From NCBI RefSeq assembly GCF_009761815.1, contig NZ_RWIN01000011.1, positions 1-64,000 of the forward strand: DNA of 64,000 bases. Reading direction: 5' to 3'. The position numbers were made by a program, and so were the translations under genes. Positions within the stretch are counted from its first letter, which is position 1, and every line of letters begins with the position of its first letter. This DNA comes from Pseudomonas sp. PB120. GTDB lineage: Bacteria; Pseudomonadota; Gammaproteobacteria; Pseudomonadales; Pseudomonadaceae. This document shows positions 57,581-64,000 of the stretch, one piece after another. The notes below the pieces were generated by a model that had not been told where the DNA came from, did no database searches, and worked only from the letters and a program-made list of their open reading frames with translations.

Positions 57581-57710
57581 TGTGGCGAGGGAGCTTGCTC
57601 CCGCTGGGCTGCGAAGCGGCCCCCACCCATTTCAGCCCTTCTGAAGAGTTTGCGAGCGCTTCGCACTCGAGCGGGACGATGCGGCGCCCCGACAAGCTCC
57701 CTCGCCACAG
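57581..57710. repeat. Unusual REP-type inverted repeat (GGCGAGGGAGC class)
   Basis: TGTGGCGAGGGAGCTTGCTC at the left and GAGCTTGTCGGGG-type sequence with CTCCCTCGCCACAG at the right form an imperfect inverted pair. An inner segment (GCTGCGAAGCGGCCCCC) differs from all other REPs in the window, so it is a second REP family. It lies in the 208-base gap between the methyltransferase and MpaB genes. Confidence 0.75.
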
Positions 57711-57722
57711 AGTTCGCCTGAG

Positions 57723-58595
57723 CTAGGTCAACAACCCCATCCGCCGCTTGGCACGATGCACCGAGCCGTTGCGCACCGCCCAGCGCAGCATCGGCGCGCT
57801 GCGGTTGACGCTGGCGCGGATCAGCTTGCGTTGCAGCGGGCCCTGGCGGACGCCGAGCATATCGCTGGCCCAGTCGGGCAGCAGGTCGATGCCGGCCTGC
57901 ATCATCAACCCGCCGAAAGGCTTGGCCAGACGGCTCGGTGATGGCGCGTTCAACAACAGACGCAACACTTCCCGACTGCGCGCGTCGCACAAAAGCTGCG
58001 GGCGCATTCGCTCAAGGTATTCGGAAACTTCCTGCCGCGAGCGGGGCACATCCCGTGCGCCCAGCCGTTCCGCAACCAGGGCGATTTCATCGTAGTAACG
58101 GTCCTGATCGGCCAGCGACAGCTGCGGATTGCGGTAGCGCAGATGGGCCGCAAGAAAATTGCTGACTTCCGCCACGTGCACCCAGGTCAGCAGATCCGGA
58201 TCGCTGGCGGCGTACGGCCGGCCATCGGGCGCGGTGCCGGTAACCTGGAGGTGGATGGTCCGGACCTTCTCGATCAACCAGTCGGCATCTTTGCGCGAGC
58301 CGAAGGTCGTGCCAGAGATGAACTGCCCGGTACGGCGCAATCGGCCGAGCATGTCTTCGCGAAAGTTGGAATGGTCCCAGACCCCGGCCAGGGCCAGTGG
58401 ATGCAGGGCTTGCAGCATCAGGGCGCTGATGCCGCCGATGAGCATGCTGCTGAAGTCGCCATGCACTTGCCAACTCACCGAATCCGGGCCGAACAGGCCC
58501 GGATCACCCTTGGGATTTTCCAGGTCGAGCTTGCCCAGGGACAGACCCGTCAGGCTCATGACCTGGGTTTCGATGCGGCTACGGATGAATTCCAT
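57723..58595 (-). CDS. Oxygenase MpaB family protein (DUF2236)
   Basis: A 290-residue protein with the DUF2236 features GDFSSMLIGGISALMLQALHPLALAGVWDHS (residues about 46-76) and LLTWVHVAEVSNFL, which hold the conserved histidines expected to bind heme or metal (latex-clearing/MpaB family). The likely role is oxidation of an unknown lipid-like substrate. Its 5' region abuts a REPIN. Confidence 0.85.
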   Translation of the reverse strand: MEFIRSRIETQVMSLTGLSLGKLDLENPKGDPGLFGPDSVSWQVHGDFSSMLIGGISALMLQALHPLALAGVWDHSNFREDMLGRLRRTGQFISGTTFGSRKDADWLIEKVRTIHLQVTGTAPDGRPYAASDPDLLTWVHVAEVSNFLAAHLRYRNPQLSLADQDRYYDEIALVAERLGARDVPRSRQEVSEYLERMRPQLLCDARSREVLRLLLNAPSPSRLAKPFGGLMMQAGIDLLPDWASDMLGVRQGPLQRKLIRASVNRSAPMLRWAVRNGSVHRAKRRMGLLT

Positions 58596-58602
58596 GGTGA
58601 CC

Positions 58603-58703
58603 TTGCAGGAGCGAGCTTGCTCGCGATGGGCGTTAACGATAACGCGTGCTTCCTGAATGTATGCGGCGCGCTTGAGTGCATCGCGAGCGAGCTCGCTCCT
58701 ACA
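58603..58703. repeat. REPIN with shared loop
   Basis: Left arm GCAGGAGCGAGCTTGCTCGC, right arm GCGAGCGAGCTCGCTCCTAC. The loop carries CGTTAACGATAACGCGT and ATGCGGCGC as in the copy at 22644-22743. Confidence 0.92.
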
Positions 58704-58715
58704 GTGGGTAGAGCG

Positions 58716-60653
58716 TCACTGGTTCAGGCGTTTATCGACCAGCTCCTGGACCACGCTCGGATCAGCCAGCGTCGAGGTGTCGCCCAGGCTGTCGAGTTCG
58801 TTGCAGGCGATCTTGCGCAGAATCCGCCGCATGATCTTGCCTGAACGGGTTTTCGGCAAGGCCGGGGCCCACTGAATCAAATCCGGTTTGGCGAAACTGC
58901 CGATTTCCTTGCTGACGTGGGCCAGCAGTTCCTTCTTCAGTTCGTCATTGGGTTCGGTACCGTTCATGGGCGTAACGAAGGCATAGATGCCCTGGCCTTT
59001 GACGTCGTGAGGGTAACCGACCACGGCCGCCTCGGCGATGCTGTCGTGCAGCACCAGCGCGCTTTCCACTTCGGCGGTACCGATGCGATGCCCGGAAACG
59101 TTGATCACGTCGTCGATGCGCCCGGTGATCCAGTAATCGCCATCCTCGTCGCGCCGCGCGCCGTCACCGGTGAAGTAGTAGCCGGGGTAGGGCTTGAAGT
59201 AGGTGTCGACCATGCGTTGCGGGTCGCCGTAGACACTGCGGATCTGCGCCGGCCAGCTGGATTTGATCGCTAGCACGCCGCTGCCGGCGCCCTTGATCTC
59301 CCTGCCGGTTTCGTCAAGCAACACCGGTTGCACGCCGAACATGGGTTGGGTGGCGCAGCCGGGTTTGATCCGTTGTGCGCTGACCAGAGGGCTGAGCATG
59401 ATGCCGCCGGTTTCAGTCTGCCACCAGGTGTCGACGATGGGGCAGCGTTGCTCGCCGACCGCATTGAAGTACCAGTCCCACGCTTCCGGGTTGATCGGCT
59501 CACCGACACTGCCGAGTAATCTGAGGCTCGCCCGGGATGTTTCCTTCAATGGCTCGGGGCCTTCGCGCATCAGCGAACGCAGGGCGGTGGGTGCGGTGTA
59601 GAAGATGTTCACGTGGTGTTTGTCGATGACCTGCCAGAAGCGCGAGCTGCTCGGGTAGCTCGGCACGCCTTCGAAGATCAGCGTGGTCGCGCCATTGGCC
59701 AGCGGGCCGTAGACGATGTAGCTGTGGCCGGTGACCCAGCCGACATCGGCGGTGCACCAGAATACTTCGCCATCGCGGTAGTCGAGCACGTACTTGAAGG
59801 TCATCGCCGCTTGCAGCAGATAGCCGCCGGTGGTGTGCAACACGCCTTTGGGTTTGCCGGTGCTGCCGGAGGTGTAGAGGATGAACAGCGGGTCCTCGGC
59901 ATCCATCGGCTCGGGCGGGCAATCGTCGCTGACGTCGCGCAGCGCCTGGTGATACCAGATGTCCCGGCCTTCGACCCAGTTCACTTCGCCCTGGGTGCGC
60001 TCGACCACGATCACCGTGCTGACGTTCGGGCAACTGAGCAGCGCCTTGTCGACCTTCTCTTTGAGCGGCACGACTTTACCGCCGCGCACGCCTTCATCGG
60101 CGGTGATCACGGTGCGGCAGTCGGCGTCGAGGATCCGGTCGCGCACGGAGTCCGGGGAGAAACCACCAAACACCACCGAATGCACCGCGCCAATCCGCGT
60201 GCAGGCGAGCATCGCGTAGGCGGCTTCGGGGATCATCGGCATGTAGATGCACACCCGGTCACCTTTCTTCACGCCACGGCTTTTGAGCACGTTGGCCAGG
60301 CGGCAGACGTTGTGATGAAGTTTTTTGTAGGTGATTTGGACGGATTCGACAGGGTCGTCGCCTTCCCAGATGATCGCGGTCTGATCGCCGCGCTTTTCCA
60401 GGTGGCGGTCAATGCAGTTGTAACTGACGTTCAATTTTGCGCCGGAGAACCAGCTGGCTTCACCCGTTTTCAGGTTGTAGCGCTGGACGGTGTCCCACGG
60501 TGTGGACCAGTCGAGAAAGCGCGTGGCCTGTTCGGCCCAGAAGGTGCTGGGGTGTTCGATGGATTGGCGGTATAGCCGGTGATAGTCGTCTTGACTCAAC
60601 TGCGCAGCCCGGCGGACGGCATCGGCTTTGGGGAACGTTCTGATATCGAACAT
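58716..60653 (-). CDS. acsA: Acetyl-CoA synthetase (acetate-CoA ligase)
   Basis: A 645-residue AMP-forming ligase converting acetate, ATP and CoA to acetyl-CoA. The P-loop-like signature is [13 protein letters not shown], the substrate and AMP region is [10 protein letters not shown] (Trp typical of acetate rather than larger acyl groups) and the C-terminal acetylatable lysine is K606 (TRSGKIMRR). The start is [11 protein letters not shown]. Pseudomonads often carry two paralogs (acsA and acsB), and the locus next to pgi matches acsB in P. aeruginosa from memory. Confidence 0.93.
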   Translation of the reverse strand: MFDIRTFPKADAVRRAAQLSQDDYHRLYRQSIEHPSTFWAEQATRFLDWSTPWDTVQRYNLKTGEASWFSGAKLNVSYNCIDRHLEKRGDQTAIIWEGDDPVESVQITYKKLHHNVCRLANVLKSRGVKKGDRVCIYMPMIPEAAYAMLACTRIGAVHSVVFGGFSPDSVRDRILDADCRTVITADEGVRGGKVVPLKEKVDKALLSCPNVSTVIVVERTQGEVNWVEGRDIWYHQALRDVSDDCPPEPMDAEDPLFILYTSGSTGKPKGVLHTTGGYLLQAAMTFKYVLDYRDGEVFWCTADVGWVTGHSYIVYGPLANGATTLIFEGVPSYPSSSRFWQVIDKHHVNIFYTAPTALRSLMREGPEPLKETSRASLRLLGSVGEPINPEAWDWYFNAVGEQRCPIVDTWWQTETGGIMLSPLVSAQRIKPGCATQPMFGVQPVLLDETGREIKGAGSGVLAIKSSWPAQIRSVYGDPQRMVDTYFKPYPGYYFTGDGARRDEDGDYWITGRIDDVINVSGHRIGTAEVESALVLHDSIAEAAVVGYPHDVKGQGIYAFVTPMNGTEPNDELKKELLAHVSKEIGSFAKPDLIQWAPALPKTRSGKIMRRILRKIACNELDSLGDTSTLADPSVVQELVDKRLNQ

Positions 60654-60733
60654 GACGGTTCCTTATTCTTGTTTTGCGACAAGGATAAAGATGCGCCGAG
60701 TGCTCAAGTGGTTCAAGTCATACACAAAGCAAC

Positions 60734-60815
60734 TGTAGGAGCGAGCTTGCTCGCGATGGTGTGTCAGTGACCACGGGGTGGCTGACATATCATCGCGAGC
60801 AAGCTCGCTCCTACA
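60734..60815. repeat. REPIN between acs and pgi
   Basis: TGTAGGAGCGAGCTTGCTCG and its mirror CGAGCAAGCTCGCTCCTACA. The loop is GATGGTGTGTCAG...CTGACATATCATC, the same loop class as at 1-70. It may help terminate pgi, whose stop is 20 bases away. Confidence 0.93.
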
Positions 60816-60834
60816 GGTATCGAGTCTGGGCGAC

Positions 60835-62499
60835 TTAGCCGCGGTGACGACCGCGGAAGTAGTTGATCAGCCCTTGGGTGGACGCGTCGTCAGCCGGTGT
60901 TTCTTCACTGCCGACCAGACGGTTGTAGACGCCTTTGCCCAACTCTTTGCCCAGCTCCACGCCCCACTGGTCGAAGGCGTTGATGCCCCAGATCACGCTT
61001 TGCACGAAGACTTTGTGTTCGTACATGGCCACCAGTGCGCCGAGTCGGCGCGGGCTGATGCGTTCGACCACCAGGGTGTTGCTCGGACGGTTGCCCGGGA
61101 TCACCTTGTGCGGCGCGAGTTTGTGCACGTCGGCTTCGCTCATGCCCTTGTCCCGCAGCTCGGTTTCGGCTTCGGCCAGGGTTTTGCCCAGCATCAGCGC
61201 CTGGCTCTGCGACAGGCAGTTGGCGTACAGCCACTGGTGGTGGTCGGACACCGGGTTGAAGCTGACGATCGGTACGATGAAATCGGCCGGGATCAGTTGG
61301 GTGCCCTGGTGCAGCAACTGGTGATACGCATGCTGACCGTTGCAACCCACGCCACCCCAGATCACCGGACCGGTGTCGGTGGCGACGGGGGTGCCGTCCT
61401 GGCGCACGCGTTTGCCGTTGGACTCCATGTCCAGTTGTTGCAAGTGCTTGGTGATGTTGCGCAGGTAGTGGTCGTACGGCAGGATCGCGTGGCTCTGCGC
61501 GCCCCAGAAATTGCCGTACCAGACACCGAGCAAGGCCAGCAGTACCGGCATGTTCTGTTCGAATGGCGCGCTCTGGAAATGCTGGTCCATGGTGTAGGCA
61601 CCGGACAGCAGTTCCTTGAAGTTCGACATGCCGATGGCCAGGGCAATCGGCAGGCCGATGGCCGACCACAGCGAGTAACGCCCGCCGACCCAGTCCCACA
61701 TCGGGAAGATGTTTTCTTCGCGAATACCGAACGCCACGGCCGCCGCGTTGTTGCTGGAAACGGCGATGAAGTGACGATACAGCTCGGCTTCCGAGCCACC
61801 CTGAGCCAGGTACCAGGCGCGAGCGGCCTGGGCATTTTTCAGGGTTTCGAGGGTGTTGAAGGATTTCGAGGAGACGATGAACAGCGTGGTCTCGGCGCGC
61901 AGCTTCATGGTCAGTTCGTGGAACTCACTGCCGTCGATGTTCGCCAGGTAATGGCAGCGCACGCCTTTCTGGGCGTAGGACAGCAGGGCTTCGGACACCA
62001 GCTCGGGGCCGAGGAACGAGCCGCCGATACCGATGTTCACCACGTCGGTGATCGGCTTTTCGGTGTAACCGCGCCACAGACCGTCATGGATACGGCCCAC
62101 GAGGTCGGTGATCTGGTTCAGGACTTTGTGCACTTCCGGCATCACGTTGACGCCGTTGACCGACAGCTTGTCGCCAACAGGACGGCGCAGTGCCGTGTGC
62201 AGGGCCGGGCGGCCTTCGGACGAGTTGACGATTTCGCCTTCGAACAGCGCCTTGATAGCGCCCTTGAGGTCGACTTCGTTGGCCAGGCCCACCAGCAGAT
62301 TGCGGGTCTCGGCGTTAATCAGGTTTTTCGAATAGTCGAGAAACAGGCCACAGCTGCTGAGGGTGAATTGCGTAAAGCGCTGCGGGTCGGCATTAAAGGC
62401 TTCGCGCATGCTGAAATCCTGCATGGCTTGGCGGTGGTCATTCAACGCTTGCCAGGCGGGCAGAGCGGTCACGTCGTGAGGAGTGCGGTAGTACGCCAT
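60835..62499 (-). CDS. pgi: Glucose-6-phosphate isomerase
   Basis: A 554-residue enzyme interconverting glucose-6-phosphate and fructose-6-phosphate. It has the family signatures [34 protein letters not shown] and [15 protein letters not shown]. The start [13 protein letters not shown] fits. It lies between acs and panC. The 230 bases upstream to panC hold no gene, only an imperfect inverted repeat (CCGTTCCC/GGGAACGG, 62658-62692). Confidence 0.96.
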   Translation of the reverse strand: MAYYRTPHDVTALPAWQALNDHRQAMQDFSMREAFNADPQRFTQFTLSSCGLFLDYSKNLINAETRNLLVGLANEVDLKGAIKALFEGEIVNSSEGRPALHTALRRPVGDKLSVNGVNVMPEVHKVLNQITDLVGRIHDGLWRGYTEKPITDVVNIGIGGSFLGPELVSEALLSYAQKGVRCHYLANIDGSEFHELTMKLRAETTLFIVSSKSFNTLETLKNAQAARAWYLAQGGSEAELYRHFIAVSSNNAAAVAFGIREENIFPMWDWVGGRYSLWSAIGLPIALAIGMSNFKELLSGAYTMDQHFQSAPFEQNMPVLLALLGVWYGNFWGAQSHAILPYDHYLRNITKHLQQLDMESNGKRVRQDGTPVATDTGPVIWGGVGCNGQHAYHQLLHQGTQLIPADFIVPIVSFNPVSDHHQWLYANCLSQSQALMLGKTLAEAETELRDKGMSEADVHKLAPHKVIPGNRPSNTLVVERISPRRLGALVAMYEHKVFVQSVIWGINAFDQWGVELGKELGKGVYNRLVGSEETPADDASTQGLINYFRGRHRG

Positions 62500-62729
62500 C
62501 GCTGCGGGTTTCCTTTTTACTTGAACGGCCTTTTGAACACGATAAATCCCGGAACGCTGTGGGTAGGCGTCCGGTCAACTGCGTCGACACGATTTCATGA
62601 CACAGGGCGAATACAGTAAACCTCGCGCTGCATTCTGTCTTGGCTTTGTCTGACCCGTTCCCGGTACTTTTTTATACACCAAGCAGGGAACGGTCCGACA
62701 GACGGTGGAGGAGGGTGGTTTTGCGGTGA

Positions 62730-63590
62730 TCAGGCTGGCGCGTCAAGATTCAGATGCAGGTTGTCGATCAACCGGGTGGTGCCCAGGAAGGCAGCCACCA
62801 GAATCACCAGGTCACGGTCTTCCGAAGTCGCTGGGCGCAAGGTCAGCGCATGGCGAATTTCCAGGTAGTCCGTACGCAAGCCGGCAGCTTCGAGCTGCTT
62901 GATTTGAGCGTTGATCAACGCCGGGAAGTTCCGCTCACCCTGCTTGATCGATTCGGCGATTGCGCTGAGCGTGCGATACACCACCGGCGCAACGGCACGC
63001 TGTTCTTCGCTGAGGAAACCGTTGCGCGACGACAGCGCCAGGCCATCCGCAGCCCTCACGGTTGGCTCGCCGATAATCTGCACCGGCATGTTCAGGTCAT
63101 GCACCAGCGCGCGGATGACCGCCAATTGCTGGAAGTCTTTCTGGCCAAAGATTGCCAGGTCCGGCTGGACCATGTTGAACAGCTTGCTGACCACGGTCGC
63201 CACACCTTCAAAGTGCCCGGGACGGCTGGCGCCGCACAGGCCTTCGGAAAGTTGCGGCACGCTGACGCGGGTTTGCCCGGTCATGCCGTCCGGGTACATC
63301 TCTTCGACAGTGGGCGCGAACAGCAAGTGGCAACCGGCCTGGAGCAGTTTCTCCTGATCGGCTGCGAGGGTGCGCGGGTATTTGTCGAGGTCTTCGCCGG
63401 CGCCGAATTGCAGCGGGTTGACGAAGATGCTCGCGACCACAAAATCTGCCCGTTGGGAGGCTTTGGTCACCAGCGCGACATGGCCGCTGTGCAGGTTGCC
63501 CATGGTCGGCACGAAGCCGATGCGCTTGCCTTCGCTGCGGGCACGGGCGACGGCGGCCCGCAATTCGCGTACGGTTTTTACGGTGTTCAT
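62730..63590 (-). CDS. panC: Pantothenate synthetase
   Basis: A 286-residue enzyme joining pantoate and beta-alanine with ATP. The N-terminal [10 protein letters not shown] (28-37) holds the HIGH-like motif. [15 protein letters not shown] and [13 protein letters not shown] follow, including the KMSKS-like region. Its start overlaps the panB stop (ATGA, 63587-63590). panD does not follow; pgi comes next. Confidence 0.96.
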   Translation of the reverse strand: MNTVKTVRELRAAVARARSEGKRIGFVPTMGNLHSGHVALVTKASQRADFVVASIFVNPLQFGAGEDLDKYPRTLAADQEKLLQAGCHLLFAPTVEEMYPDGMTGQTRVSVPQLSEGLCGASRPGHFEGVATVVSKLFNMVQPDLAIFGQKDFQQLAVIRALVHDLNMPVQIIGEPTVRAADGLALSSRNGFLSEEQRAVAPVVYRTLSAIAESIKQGERNFPALINAQIKQLEAAGLRTDYLEIRHALTLRPATSEDRDLVILVAAFLGTTRLIDNLHLNLDAPA

Positions 63591-64000
63591 GCAGAGAATC
63601 CGTGCTCGATACCAGGGAAAGTTGCAGCTTTGACTTCGGTGACATAAGCATTCAAGGCCGCTTGAATGCTTTCTTGGCCAGCCATGAAGTTCTTCACGAA
63701 TTTTGGAACGCGGCCGGTAATGGACAGGCCGAGCATGTCATGCAGGACCAGCACCTGGCCGTCGGTGGCATTGCCGGCACCGATGCCGATCACCGGGATT
63801 TTAACCGCTTGGGTGATTTCCTCGGCCAGTTCGCTCGGCACGCATTCGAGCAGCAGCATCGCTGCGCCGGCCTGCTCCAGGGAAATCGCGTCGGCACGCA
63901 TCTGCCGTGCCTGGTTTTCGTTGCGGCCCTGGACTTTGTAACCGCCGAGGATGTTCACCGATTGCGGGGTCAGCCCCATGTGCGCACACACCGGAATACC
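63587..64000 (-). CDS. panB: 3-methyl-2-oxobutanoate hydroxymethyltransferase, C-terminal part
   Basis: The last 137 residues of PanB run off the right edge of the window (the reading frame continues upstream, [14 protein letters not shown]). The family signature [20 protein letters not shown] and the active-site region [29 protein letters not shown] are present. It catalyses the first step of pantoate synthesis. It is coupled to panC by a 4-base overlap. Confidence 0.95.
   Translation of the reverse strand, partial: GIPVCAHMGLTPQSVNILGGYKVQGRNENQARQMRADAISLEQAGAAMLLLECVPSELAEEITQAVKIPVIGIGAGNATDGQVLVLHDMLGLSITGRVPKFVKNFMAGQESIQAALNAYVTEVKAATFPGIEHGFSA

Noticed and set aside
62652-62693. Inverted repeat CCGTTCCC/GGGAACGG after panC as a terminator.
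   Set aside because: The loop is long (about 19 bases) and there is no T run on the minus strand after the stem. It may be an operator or chance.

Overview
The window is a 64 kb piece of a Pseudomonas core chromosome, most likely from the P. fluorescens group. The evidence is gene order and gene content (the ispB-rplU-rpmA-obgE-proB, murJ-ribF-ileS-lspA-fkpB-ispH and pilABCD-coaE-yacG blocks, DUF6482, PP0621, DUF3094 and DUF1780 proteins), high GC, and many Pseudomonas-type REP/REPIN repeats built on a GGAGCGAGC-TTGCTCGCG core. From memory, the order closely follows the P. aeruginosa PA4525-PA4576 region, then switches at the right end to the panB-panC-pgi-acs locus. I see no prophage, insertion sequence, integrase, CRISPR array, rRNA or plasmid gene.

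Layout. 1-10.5 kb: DUF4105 and DUF3015 envelope proteins, a Lon-like protease, an unknown 610-aa lipoprotein, YqhA, DUF6482, an FKBP isomerase, a small protein behind a Fur box, and YjdM. 10.6-23.7 kb: housekeeping genes for quinone side chains (ispB), ribosomal proteins L21, L27 and S20, Obg, proline synthesis (proB), CreA, lipid II flippase (murJ), flavin synthesis (ribF), ileS, lspA, fkpB and ispH. 23.7-34.4 kb: fimT, the minor-pilin operon fimU-pilVWX-pilY1-pilE, thiO, and the PilS/PilR two-component system. 34.5-40.1 kb: bamD, rluD, pgeF and clpB. 40.3-40.8 kb: an Asn-Pro-Lys-Pro tRNA cluster. 40.9-47.8 kb: a chemoreceptor with a flagellar-sigma promoter, an EF-hand protein with an EGKCGEGKCG motif, a type II NADH dehydrogenase with a small membrane partner, MOSC and DUF1780 proteins, a CbiM-like permease, yacG and coaE. 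47.8-52.2 kb: pilD, pilC and pilB, diverging from pilA. 52.3-60.7 kb: a BON-domain protein, DUF2845, a 983-residue DUF748 protein, an RlmI-type methyltransferase, an MpaB/DUF2236 oxygenase and acetyl-CoA synthetase. 60.8-64 kb: pgi, panC and the 3' part of panB.

How the genes work together. Type IV pilus genes occupy three blocks: pilin, assembly ATPase, platform and prepilin peptidase (pilABCD); minor pilins with the PilY1 tip protein; and the PilS/PilR system, which is expected to act on the sigma-54 promoter visible upstream of pilA. Other promoters readable by eye are a sigma-32 promoter at clpB, a sigma-28 promoter at the chemoreceptor, sigma-70 promoters at rplU, rpsT and the tRNA cluster, and a Fur box at a small gene. 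A possible sigma-54 promoter with upstream palindromic half-sites precedes the BON gene.

The least explained item is the small exported EF-hand protein at 42633-43031. Its only two cysteines lie in tandem EGKCG motifs like those of HvfA-type (MNIO-modified, metal-binding) RiPP precursors, yet no modification enzyme is encoded in the window. Much of the rest is ordinary core genome.
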